This document shows positions 1 through 6,908 of a stretch of 8,738 bases of DNA, one piece after another. A program made the translations under genes and the position numbers. Each line of letters begins with the position of its first letter. The first letter of the stretch is position 1. The stretch is from Halobacteroidaceae bacterium (GTDB taxonomy: Bacteria; Bacillota; Halanaerobiia; B1SED10-174). The stretch spans positions 1 through 8,738 of the forward strand of contig PUKG01000022.1 of the NCBI GenBank assembly GCA_003550445.1, in the 5' to 3' direction. The notes beneath the pieces are model-generated. The model was not told where the DNA came from. It searched no databases and was given only the letters and a program-made list of their open reading frames with translations.

Positions 1-69
1 AAAAGAAGGCATTGAAAAAATTTAACCGAATAACTAATAAACAAACTATAGAAGGAAAGAAGGATTAAG

Positions 70-1845
70 ATGGAAACTTATCTACAGAAAATTAGTCCGG
101 GAATAAAACAGGTCTCTGCCGCCATTTCAGCAGCTTTAGAAACCGATGTAACAATTGTAGATAACCAATTGATCAGGATAACCGGAACAGGACCTTATGA
201 AAAATCCATAAACCAGCCTATTCCTGAAACCTCTGTTTTTGCCAAAATTCTGAAACAAAAAAAGCCCACTGTTGTTGATAACCCTGGTGAAAACGAGCTA
301 TGTTTGGACTGCCAGAGGAAAGAAGATTGCATAGAAGCCTACCTTTTGTGCACCCCTATTTTCTGGAGCGATGAGGTAGTTGGAGTAATTGGAATTTCGG
401 CCTGTGACAAAGAACAGGAAAAAATCCTCAGCAGGAAAAAGGACCAGTATTTTTCCTTCTTAAACCGGATGGCAGATTTAATAGGAAGCAAAATTGGTGA
501 GGTAACCTTATTTGAACAGGCCTCAGCTCGAAATCAAGAATTGGAAACAATCATCCAAAATGTTGATAATGGTGTTCTTTGTGTAAATAAGGATGGTAAA
601 ATCAGCCAGGTTAACAATAAAGCCATTGAGTTACTTGGAAGAAAGAACGACGATAAGCCTCTTTCCGGAAAACTCCTCAAAGATATCTGGCCAGAATCTC
701 TCCTTCTCCAGGCAATAAACCAAAACAGGGAATACAATGACCAGGAGGAGTTTTTCAAGACCTCCGGAGAAACCAAAAGATTTATGTCCTCGGTTCATTT
801 AATAAAAAAAGAGGGAGAAATTTTAGGAGCTGTAGGTTCTTTCTCCGATCTGGAAGTTGTTCACCGTTCAGTTTACAGAATAATGGAAAGACCTGAGAAT
901 ATTTCTTTTGCAGATATAATCGGAAATAGTTCTACCCTGGAAAATGCAAAACAGAAAGCCAAAAAAGTGGCCTCAAGCGATTCCACTGTTATGATCCTGG
1001 GAGAAAGCGGAACAGGCAAAGAACTATTCGCCCGGGCAATCCATAACGCCAGCAATAGAAACAATTTTCCTTTTGTAAGTATTAATTGTAGTGCTATCCC
1101 TGAAACCCTCCTTGAAAGCGAATTATTTGGCTATGAACCCGGAGCTTTTACCGGGGCTGATAAAAAGGGTAAGCCAGGAAAAATGGAACTTGCCCACAAG
1201 GGGACTCTTTTTCTTGACGAAATCGGAGACATGCCCCTTTTTCTGCAGGCGAAGCTGCTTCGGGCCCTTCAGGAAAAGAAAACAACCCGCCTGGGAGGAG
1301 TAAAAACAAGGGATATTAATATCCGGATAGTAACAGCTACCAATAAAAACCTGGAAGATTTAATTGAAAAAAACCTTTTCCGGGAAGAATTGTTTTTCCG
1401 ACTTAACGTTGTCCCTATTGTTCTCCCTCCCTTGAGGGAAAGGATTGAGGATATTCCCGAATTAACCGAACAGTTTTTAACCGTTTTTAACAACCGGTTC
1501 GGGAAAAATATCCTCGGCTTTGCTACCTCTGCTCTGGAAAATTTAAAACTCCACTCCTGGCCGGGGAATGTCCGCGAACTGGAAAACCTGGTAGAATTTG
1601 CAATTAACTTCAGCGAAGGGCCCTACATTAACCTTGATGTAATTAAAGAACGCCTTCAAACAGGTTCGACAACAACTGCAAACCAGGACAAAGTTTCTTT
1701 GAAAAAAATGGTTAAAAAATTTGAGAAGGAAACACTGCTAAATTTCCTGGAAAAAAACGGTTGGGACGAAGGGGGTAAAGCCCGAACTGCTGAAGAACTT
1801 GGAATTAGCCGGGCAACACTTTACAGGAAAATATCTCAACTTTGA
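70..1845 (+). CDS. Sigma-54-dependent transcriptional activator with Cys-rich sensor region, PAS, AAA+ and Fis-type HTH
   Basis: This is a cytoplasmic enhancer-binding protein (591 aa) that uses ATP hydrolysis to open promoters held by sigma-54 RNA polymerase. Residues 1-145 form a GAF-like sensor region that I cannot name; it carries C78, C81, C87 and C94 (CxxC-x5-C-x6-C) plus C112. Residues about 152-262 look like a PAS domain. The AAA+ domain spans about 280-515: Walker A GESGTGKE (311-318), the sigma-54 contact loop GAFTGA (358-363), Walker B GTLFLDEIGD (378-387), and arginine-finger region FREELFFRL (438-445) followed by LPPLRER. A Fis-type helix-turn-helix closes the protein (about 569-590, GGKARTAEELGISRATLYRKI). 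There is no receiver domain, so it senses a ligand or redox state directly rather than through a kinase. A purine-rich site (GAAGGAAAGAAGG, 51-63) precedes the ATG. A perfect sigma-54 promoter 250 bases downstream makes the transporter-amidohydrolase operon its probable target (inference). Confidence 0.95.
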   Translation: METYLQKISPGIKQVSAAISAALETDVTIVDNQLIRITGTGPYEKSINQPIPETSVFAKILKQKKPTVVDNPGENELCLDCQRKEDCIEAYLLCTPIFWSDEVVGVIGISACDKEQEKILSRKKDQYFSFLNRMADLIGSKIGEVTLFEQASARNQELETIIQNVDNGVLCVNKDGKISQVNNKAIELLGRKNDDKPLSGKLLKDIWPESLLLQAINQNREYNDQEEFFKTSGETKRFMSSVHLIKKEGEILGAVGSFSDLEVVHRSVYRIMERPENISFADIIGNSSTLENAKQKAKKVASSDSTVMILGESGTGKELFARAIHNASNRNNFPFVSINCSAIPETLLESELFGYEPGAFTGADKKGKPGKMELAHKGTLFLDEIGDMPLFLQAKLLRALQEKKTTRLGGVKTRDINIRIVTATNKNLEDLIEKNLFREELFFRLNVVPIVLPPLRERIEDIPELTEQFLTVFNNRFGKNILGFATSALENLKLHSWPGNVRELENLVEFAINFSEGPYINLDVIKERLQTGSTTTANQDKVSLKKMVKKFEKETLLNFLEKNGWDEGGKARTAEELGISRATLYRKISQL

Positions 1846-1870
1846 AACTTTTTTGCATCAATTTTGAGAC

Positions 1871-1891
1871 ACCCTTTCTATCCAGAAGGGT
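1871..1891 (+). other. Short hairpin after the regulator gene, possible weak terminator
   Basis: ACCCTT (1871-1876) pairs with AAGGGT (1886-1891) around a 9-base loop, 25 bases after the regulator stop codon. The downstream bases are A/T-rich rather than a clean T run (T tracts occur at 1901-1904 and 1911-1916). It could be a weak 3' end for the regulator mRNA or a stabilising hairpin. Confidence 0.35.
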
Positions 1892-1988
1892 TATAATATA
1901 TTTTCTCGAATTTTTTGGTTTGGGAATTAGAAAAGTTAAAAGCATTTCTTTCACCCCAGTAAAAGAGAATTTGTTTTTAATTTAAAAC

Positions 1989-2045
1989 TCTCCCGGTTTT
2001 CAAAGACTTCTCATAAATGAGAATTTTTCCCGGGAGATTTTTCTT
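1989..2045 (+). promoter_or_regulatory. Nested palindrome: candidate enhancer (UAS) and/or terminator
   Basis: An outer 8-bp inverted repeat TCTCCCGG (1989-1996) / CCGGGAGA (2030-2037) encloses an inner 16-bp perfect palindrome TTCTCATAAATGAGAA (2008-2023). The outer stem is followed by TTTTTCTT (2038-2045), as in an intrinsic terminator for the regulator gene. The inner palindrome is centred about 106 bases upstream of the expected start of the sigma-54 transcript, a usual distance for an enhancer-binding-protein site. Its exact function is not settled by sequence alone. Confidence 0.5.
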
Positions 2046-2089
2046 CCCTTCCATTTTTCTTCTGTAAAAAGGGAGGGTTTTTTCTTTTT
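2046..2089 (+). terminator. Rho-independent terminator just upstream of the sigma-54 promoter
   Basis: CCCTTCC (2046-2052) pairs with GGGAGGG (2071-2077), with one G-U pair. The stem continues inward as TTTTT/AAAAA (2054-2058 / 2066-2070) after one bulged A. It is followed by T6-C-T5 (2078-2089). It ends 7 bases before the -24 element, insulating the operon from read-through out of the regulator gene. Confidence 0.85.
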
Positions 2090-2095
2090 CCAGCC

Positions 2096-2111
2096 TGGCA
2101 CGCTTTTTGCT
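2096..2111 (+). promoter_or_regulatory. Sigma-54 (-24/-12) promoter of the transporter-amidohydrolase operon
   Basis: TGGCACGCTTTTTGCT matches the sigma-54 consensus TGGCACG-N4-TTGC[A/T] at every defined position. The invariant GG (2097-2098) and GC (2109-2110) have the standard spacing. The transcript is expected to start near 2121-2123, leaving a leader of about 68 bases before the dppB-like start codon. It lies between a sigma-54 activator gene and the operon that activator most likely controls. Confidence 0.93.
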
Positions 2112-2113
2112 TT

Positions 2114-2153
2114 TTTTGTTTAAACAAATAGAGAACTTCCGGTTTTGTTTAAA
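2114..2153 (+). repeat. 14-bp palindrome at the expected transcription start, with a repeated half
   Basis: TTTGTTTAAACAAA (2115-2128) is a perfect palindrome centred on the predicted sigma-54 start point. The 11-mer TTTTGTTTAAA at 2114-2124 recurs at 2143-2153, 29 bases on. In the RNA, AAACAAA (2122-2128) can pair with TTTGTTT (2144-2150), giving a 5'-terminal stem-loop. It may be an operator for a second regulator, an mRNA-stabilising 5' hairpin, or a coincidence in A/T-rich DNA. Confidence 0.4.
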
Positions 2154-2176
2154 AATTTTAAATTAGCTCTTTTTTC

Positions 2177-2182
2177 GGAGGG
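2177..2182 (+). promoter_or_regulatory. Ribosome binding site fixing the dppB-like start at 2190
   Basis: GGAGGG lies 7 bases before ATG 2190. The frame is open further upstream with a possible TTG at 2145, but that codon has no Shine-Dalgarno sequence and lies inside the repeated T-rich leader. The site therefore favours the 318-residue protein. Confidence 0.85.
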
Positions 2183-2189
2183 AAAATTG

Positions 2190-3146
2190 ATGAGTCAATA
2201 TTTACTGAAAAGATTGGGTTTAACAATCATCCTGCTTTGGCTTGTTGCTACCATCTTATTTTATTTCGTCCACCTCCTTCCCGGGGATCCTGCAATGGTT
2301 GTCCTTGGAGGAGGGGAACAACATCAACCCACTGCAGAACAATTGGCAAGAGTAAGAGAACAATTAGGCCTTGAAGACCCCCTCATGGTCCAATATAGTC
2401 GATACCTGGGCGGGCTTATTAGGGGAGATCTCGGTAACTCCTTTGTAAATCAAAGACCTGTTACCCTGGATTTAAGGATCCGCCTGACCCGTTCTTTACA
2501 GTTAATTATTCCTGCCATGGTGCTGGCTTCTCTTTTAGGAATTTTCTTGGGGATTTTAGCTGCAGGAAGAAGGGGGAAATTTTCCGATTTTTTCTTCTCG
2601 GGAATTGCTTTAACCGGGTTCTCGGTTCCTGTTTTTGTTAGTGGAAATATCCTTGTATTAATATTTGCCATTAATTTGCGGGTTTTACCCTCGGCTGGCT
2701 ATGCAAATCTTTTTGAAGATCCTTCTCGCTGGCTATCCTACGCAATATTGCCTATAGTTAGCCTTTCCCTTGCTCCCCTGGCAAATGTTATGCGGATGAC
2801 CAGAACTTCTATGCTTGAACAGTTTAACCAGGATTATGTCCGGACAGTAAGGGCAAAGGGGGTAAGTGAAAGGGTAATTACTTATCGCCATGTTCTCCGC
2901 AATGCCCTGCTTCCAGTCATCACCCTTATTGGGATGCAGACCGGAATTTTGTTCGCAGGAAGCGTTATCGTGGAAAACGTTTTTAACTGGCCGGGCCTGA
3001 GCACTCTTTTGATTAGATCCATCGGATCTCGGGATTACCCGGTTATCCAGGGAACGGTGCTTCTAACTTCTTTTCTTTTTATCCTGGTTAACCTTGTAAC
3101 TGATCTTTCCTACGCCTTTATCAACCCTAAGGTTCGCTATAAATAA
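2190..3146 (+). CDS. DppB/OppB-type ABC transporter permease
   Basis: This is one of two membrane subunits of a peptide/nickel-type ABC importer (318 aa, usual size for the family). The N-terminus MSQYLLKRLGLTIILLWLVA begins the first membrane helix. It is followed by the conserved LLPGDPA (29-35), QLGLEDPLMVQYSRYL (48-63) and GDLGNSF (69-75). Further helices span about 97-117, 130-155, 175-193, 236-256 and 281-303. The EAA-type loop that docks to the ATPase is at about 206-233 (DYVRTVRAKGVSERVI..HVLRNALLP). The signature VENVFNWPGL (251-260) and terminal NPKVRY are present. It is first in the sigma-54-driven operon and lies 12 bases before the second permease. The peptide-class assignment is firm, the substrate is not: members of this family carry di- and oligopeptides, nickel chelates, glutathione and other compounds. 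Confidence 0.95.
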   Translation: MSQYLLKRLGLTIILLWLVATILFYFVHLLPGDPAMVVLGGGEQHQPTAEQLARVREQLGLEDPLMVQYSRYLGGLIRGDLGNSFVNQRPVTLDLRIRLTRSLQLIIPAMVLASLLGIFLGILAAGRRGKFSDFFFSGIALTGFSVPVFVSGNILVLIFAINLRVLPSAGYANLFEDPSRWLSYAILPIVSLSLAPLANVMRMTRTSMLEQFNQDYVRTVRAKGVSERVITYRHVLRNALLPVITLIGMQTGILFAGSVIVENVFNWPGLSTLLIRSIGSRDYPVIQGTVLLTSFLFILVNLVTDLSYAFINPKVRYK

Positions 3147-3158
3147 GGAGGCCGAAAA

Positions 3159-3995
3159 ATGAACCGGTTCAAATCTATAAAGCGACTGTTAAAAGACTTT
3201 AGAATTATCATCTGCGGCCTATTCATTTTACTGCTTGCTCTTACTGCAATCTTCGCTCCTATCATCGCCCCACACTCCTTTAGCCAGATGAATACCCTTG
3301 ATAGATTCAGCGGACCAGGCCCAGAATTCCTTTTAGGGACTGATGAATTTGGTCGGGATATTTTATCCCGCTTGATCCACGGAGCAAGGTTAACCTTAAT
3401 AATTAGCCTGGGGGCCGTTGCAATTAGCTCGGTTATCGGAACCCTTGCAGGTTTAATTGCTGGATACTCGGGAGGATGGACGGAAAATATTTTAATGCGT
3501 TTAATGGATGCCCTTTTCTCTTTTCCTCCATTTTTGCTGGCAATTTTCGTAATAGTTTTTCTCGGTCCTTCCGTAATAAATTTGATTTTAACAATAGGCC
3601 TTTTATACATCCCCAGATTCGCCCGTATAGCCCATAGCTCTACATTGCTGGTAAAGGAATTGGAATATGTAGAAGCGGCCCAGGCCCTGGGAGCAAGCAT
3701 TCCAAGGATTATCGGCAGGCACATCCTGCCCAACATCTTTGCCCCAATAATGGTTCAAATGTCTTTGACTTTAGGTGCAGCAGTACTACTTGAAAGCGGT
3801 TTAAGTTTCCTCGGCCTTGGTCCACCACCTCCAACCCCATCCTGGGGAAGGATGGTCCAGCAGTCTGCTCGTTTCATGCAGATGAGCCCATATGGCATAA
3901 TCTGGCCTTCAGTTATCATTTCCCTTACGGTCCTTTCTTTTAATATTTTTGCCGACGCCGTTAGGGATAACCTTGATCCCAGACTAAGACAATAG
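3159..3995 (+). CDS. DppC/OppC-type ABC transporter permease
   Basis: This is the second membrane subunit of the importer (278 aa), expected to pair with the DppB-like protein. Its first helix spans about 15-37. The DppC hallmark LGTDEFGRDILSRLIHGAR is at 59-77. Further helices are at about 79-103, 123-150, 195-215 and 246-265. The ATPase-docking EAA loop is at 168-192 (ELEYVEAAQALGASIPRII..ILPN). SFLGLGPPPPTPSWG (216-230) and the terminal DAVRDNLDPRLR (266-277) are standard for this subunit. AAGGAGG (3145-3151) overlaps the preceding stop codon and stands 7 bases before the ATG, so the two permease genes are tightly coupled. No nucleotide-binding ATPase gene follows in the operon, although the docking loops of both permeases look intact. 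Confidence 0.95.
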   Translation: MNRFKSIKRLLKDFRIIICGLFILLLALTAIFAPIIAPHSFSQMNTLDRFSGPGPEFLLGTDEFGRDILSRLIHGARLTLIISLGAVAISSVIGTLAGLIAGYSGGWTENILMRLMDALFSFPPFLLAIFVIVFLGPSVINLILTIGLLYIPRFARIAHSSTLLVKELEYVEAAQALGASIPRIIGRHILPNIFAPIMVQMSLTLGAAVLLESGLSFLGLGPPPPTPSWGRMVQQSARFMQMSPYGIIWPSVIISLTVLSFNIFADAVRDNLDPRLRQ

Positions 3996-4003
3996 AAGGA
4001 GGG
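3996..4003 (+). other. Orphan Shine-Dalgarno-like sequence between permease and binding-protein genes
   Basis: AAGGAGGG begins directly after the dppC-like stop codon and has no ATG, GTG or TTG at a workable distance. The nearest candidate, TTG 4019, opens only four codons (TTG TTG AAC TGG, then TGA). The real site for the binding protein is AAAGGAG at 4052-4058. It may be a relic of a lost start codon. Confidence 0.4.
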
Positions 4004-4066
4004 ATACCCTTACCAAAATTGTTGAACTGGTGAAATGGAATAAAAAAACTGAAAGGAGTTAAACAA

Positions 4067-5626
4067 ATGAAAAGAAATGTTTTGCTGACCTTAACTGTCC
4101 TACTTCTGACTGCTGCTCTCCTTTTCCCTGCTACTCAGGTTTTCGCCGAACCCCAAAGCGGAGGGACCCTTAGATTCGGTATCCTCAGGGATCCAGAAGG
4201 TTTTGACCCTCACATCAACTACGGGACAACCAGTACAGCAGTCCAGGGTAATATTTACGATACCCTGATTGAATATGATGAGAACGGAGAATTTCGTGGT
4301 GCCCTCGCCACCGACTGGGAAATGGAAGGTGATCAAACTTATATCTTCCACCTCCGTGAAGGCGTTGAATTCCACGATGGAACACCATTTACCTCCGAGG
4401 ATGTAATCGCTACCCTTGATCGAATTAAAGATCCCGAAACCAATGCTGCCCGTCACGGAAGAATTGCCGGTCTTTTTAATTACGAAGCCATTGACGACTA
4501 TACCGTTAGAATCGTATTAAGGGAACCCGATGCAACATTTCTCCATGACCTTGCTTCATTCACCCTTTATATCGTAAGTGCACGGGATATTGAAAATGGG
4601 ATGAACTTTAATAGGGAGACTAACGGTACCGGGGCTTTTATGCTGGAAAGTTGGGAACCTGAGGGAGAATACGTCTTCGTCCGGAACCCTAATTACTGGC
4701 AGGAAGGCCTTCCCTACCTGGACAGGTTAATCCAGATACCCTTCCAGGATGACCAGACTCGAGTAAATGCCCTAATTTCCGGTGAAGTTGACTTAATCGA
4801 ATACGTGCCCTGGCAGGATTTTGATTACCTGGATGCCGAATTCAGCCTTTTCACCCATGAAAGCCTCTACAACGGAATCCGTTTAAATCACAACCGGGAA
4901 CCATTTGATCAAAAAGAAGTTCGCCAGGCAATGAATTATATTGTGGATCAGCAGATGGCTCTTGACCTTGCTTTTGGTGGACATGGTGATATTAAGTCTG
5001 GACCTCTACAGCCTGCTGGAAGCCTTTTTTACCAGGATGAACTGGAAGGAGCCCTCCTTCCCGACCATGAAAAAGCAATGGAATTACTTGCAGAAGCCGG
5101 TTATAATTCTCCTGCTGAAGTTCCACCCATTGAGTTTACAGTTGCCGCAATTGCTGTTCACAGTGATACAGCCGAGGTAGTTCAGGAACAATTGCAGGCC
5201 TTTGGTTTAAGGGTCAACTGGAGAACCGTTGAGGTTTCTACCATGATCGAAAATAGGACCAGCGGGGCTTATGTAATGCAGCAGGACGGTTTGAGTATGG
5301 CCAATCCTGATCCCGATTACCTTAGATTTTTATTCCACAGTAGGGACGGGTCAAATCATTCCGTTGGTGTTAACTTCGAAAATGAAAGATTGGATGAACT
5401 TTTCGAGGAAGGCTTAAAAACCATCGATTATGACGAGAGAAAAGCAATTTACCTTGAAGTTGAAAAGCTTCTCATTGAGGAATCCCCATGGATATTCCTT
5501 TTCTGGAGACCACAGGCTGAGGCAGCCCATCCTAAAGTCCAGGGTTATACCACAGTCCCCGGTGGCCTGGGGATGTACAATCTGAGCAGATTTAACCAGA
5601 TCTGGATTGATGATTCTGTCCAGTAA
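4067..5626 (+). CDS. Family-5 extracytoplasmic solute-binding protein of the ABC importer, non-lipidated
   Basis: This protein captures the substrate outside the cytoplasmic membrane and hands it to the permeases (519 aa, normal for the OppA/DppA class). Residues 1-27 are a Sec signal peptide: KR, a long hydrophobic core, then VFA|EP as the probable cleavage site. The mature domain starts SGGTLRFG. The class signature FHLREGVEFHDGTPFTSEDVIATLDRI is at about 94-120, and the typical GTGAFMLESWEPEGE and VRNPNYWQEGLPYLD segments follow. The whole protein has no cysteine, so it cannot be a lipoprotein, and no C-terminal membrane helix is visible. This suggests a free periplasmic protein and hence an outer membrane (inference). 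AAAGGAG sits 8 bases before the ATG. A strong terminator follows the gene, which may make it the most abundant product of the operon. Confidence 0.95.
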   Translation: MKRNVLLTLTVLLLTAALLFPATQVFAEPQSGGTLRFGILRDPEGFDPHINYGTTSTAVQGNIYDTLIEYDENGEFRGALATDWEMEGDQTYIFHLREGVEFHDGTPFTSEDVIATLDRIKDPETNAARHGRIAGLFNYEAIDDYTVRIVLREPDATFLHDLASFTLYIVSARDIENGMNFNRETNGTGAFMLESWEPEGEYVFVRNPNYWQEGLPYLDRLIQIPFQDDQTRVNALISGEVDLIEYVPWQDFDYLDAEFSLFTHESLYNGIRLNHNREPFDQKEVRQAMNYIVDQQMALDLAFGGHGDIKSGPLQPAGSLFYQDELEGALLPDHEKAMELLAEAGYNSPAEVPPIEFTVAAIAVHSDTAEVVQEQLQAFGLRVNWRTVEVSTMIENRTSGAYVMQQDGLSMANPDPDYLRFLFHSRDGSNHSVGVNFENERLDELFEEGLKTIDYDERKAIYLEVEKLLIEESPWIFLFWRPQAEAAHPKVQGYTTVPGGLGMYNLSRFNQIWIDDSVQ

Positions 5627-5634
5627 AAAAATAA

Positions 5635-5667
5635 GGGGAGTACCGGATCAGTACTCCCCTCTTTTTT
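5635..5667 (+). terminator. Internal terminator/attenuator between binding protein and amidohydrolase
   Basis: GGGGAGTAC (5635-5643) pairs perfectly with GTACTCCCC (5651-5659) around a 7-base loop, with TCTTTTTT (5660-5667) after it. No promoter is evident in the 19 bases between this and the next start codon, so the amidohydrolase probably depends on read-through. The hairpin would also protect the 3' end of the upstream mRNA. Confidence 0.88.
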
Positions 5668-5686
5668 CAAAAATGGAGGTTTTTTT

Positions 5687-6877
5687 ATGAACGACTTTAA
5701 TTCCATGGCAAAAAAAATCGAGAAAGACATTATTCAATGGAGAAGGGATTTACACTCAATTCCTGAACTTGGTCTTGAGCTGCCAAAGACCTCCGGTTAC
5801 GTATTGGAAAAATTGGAACCCATGGAATTGGAAATAAGAAACGGAATTGCCAAAAGCGGGATTAGCGCCCTTCTCCGGGGAGGAACCGGAGATAAAACCA
5901 TTGCAATCAGGGCAGATATGGATGCCCTACCTATAGAAGAGGAGACAGGCCTTCCCTTTTCTTCCAAACACCCCGGAAAAATGCATGCCTGTGGACATGA
6001 TGCCCATACTGCAATGGCCCTTGGTGCAGCCCATATTCTTCATGCCAGCAGGGATATTTTGCCTGGAAATGTTAAGTTTATTTTCCAGCCCGGAGAAGAG
6101 GGCCCAGGGGGCGCAAAGCCAATGATCGAAGAAGGTGTTCTGGACAATCCAAAAGTTGATGCAATCATCGGGCAACATATTGGCGGACCCCATTTTTACG
6201 GAGATTTTAAGGCAGGAGACATCGCCTATAATCCAAGGATGGCCTGTCTGGACCGCTTCAGTTGTGAAGTCCGGGGCTCTGGAGGGCACGGGGCTTTACC
6301 CCATAAAACAGTTGACCCTGTTACCATGAGTTCCAGCATCATCGGAGAATGGCAGACCTTAATCAGTAGGGAACTTTCCCCGGTGCATCCCGGTGTTATT
6401 ACTGTTGGGAAAATCTCGGGGGGTACAGCCTTTAATATTATTCCCGAAAAAGTCGAACTTGAAGGAACCGCACGTTTTATCCACCAGGAGGAAAGAGAGC
6501 TTATCTCCCGGAGGATGGGAGAAATGGCCGAAAAAATTGCCGAAGCCAAGCGAGGGAAAGTAAGCTTTAATTACCACTATGGCTATCCACCCCTGGTAAC
6601 AGAGGAAAAGTTAACCGATTTTTTGGTCCAGGTCGCTACATCCCTTTTCGGGGAAACCCAGGTAAAAAAAATGGAGGACCCCCTTATGGGCGGGGAAGAC
6701 ATGGCCTATTTCCTCAATGAAGTTCCGGGAACTTTTTACTTCCTGGTAGGAGCCAGGGAAAAGGATGGGCACGTGTATCCCAACCATCACCCCAAATTCG
6801 ATGTTTACGAAGATATCCTCTGGAAGGGATCTGCTTTGCTTGCAGCAACCGCCTTCAAGTGGCTAAAAAATGCTTAA
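5687..6877 (+). CDS. M20-family metal-dependent amidohydrolase (N-acyl-amino-acid/hippurate hydrolase-like)
   Basis: This cytoplasmic hydrolase (396 aa, usual length) cleaves an amide bond between an acyl or aminoacyl group and an amino acid. The expected metal-centre motifs are all present: RADMDALPIEEETG (75-88), HACGHD (100-105, with Cys102 and His104 as likely ligands), PGEEG (135-139, catalytic Glu pair), GQH (162-164), and a C-terminal HHPKFD (367-372). The lid/dimer domain shows GSGGHGALPHKTVDP (197-211) and GGTAFNIIPEKVELEGTAR (245-263), and GGEDMAYF is at 335-342. These features place it with the HipO/YxeP/IAA-amino-acid hydrolase branch; exact substrate is not predictable. There is no signal peptide. 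GGAGG (5675-5679) stands 7 bases before ATG 5687; the inner ATG at 5705 has no such site. Placement behind a peptide-class importer suggests it degrades the imported compound. Confidence 0.93.
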   Translation: MNDFNSMAKKIEKDIIQWRRDLHSIPELGLELPKTSGYVLEKLEPMELEIRNGIAKSGISALLRGGTGDKTIAIRADMDALPIEEETGLPFSSKHPGKMHACGHDAHTAMALGAAHILHASRDILPGNVKFIFQPGEEGPGGAKPMIEEGVLDNPKVDAIIGQHIGGPHFYGDFKAGDIAYNPRMACLDRFSCEVRGSGGHGALPHKTVDPVTMSSSIIGEWQTLISRELSPVHPGVITVGKISGGTAFNIIPEKVELEGTARFIHQEERELISRRMGEMAEKIAEAKRGKVSFNYHYGYPPLVTEEKLTDFLVQVATSLFGETQVKKMEDPLMGGEDMAYFLNEVPGTFYFLVGAREKDGHVYPNHHPKFDVYEDILWKGSALLAATAFKWLKNA

Positions 6878-6908
6878 AACCCATTAACTCATCTCTCTCC
6901 CAAAAAAT

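Noticed and set aside
12..40. Possible sigma-A promoter of the regulator (TTGAAA at 12-17, TAATAA at 35-40, 17-base spacing)
   Set aside because: The -10 element matches only three of six consensus bases; TATAGA at 47-52 is closer to consensus but has no -35 at the right distance. The real promoter may lie left of the window.
1864..1897. TTGAGA (1864-1869) and TATAAT (1892-1897) as a second promoter for the operon
   Set aside because: The spacing is 22 bases, too long for sigma-A, and two terminators lie between it and the first operon gene.
2145..2189. Longer dppB-like protein starting at TTG 2145
   Set aside because: There is no ribosome binding site before it, the extra 15 residues do not resemble the family N-terminus, and GGAGGG clearly serves ATG 2190.
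3137..3736. 199-codon open frame on the - strand across the dppC-like gene
   Set aside because: It lies opposite a well-supported permease gene, has no recognisable domain and mirrors the hydrophobic codons of the + strand.
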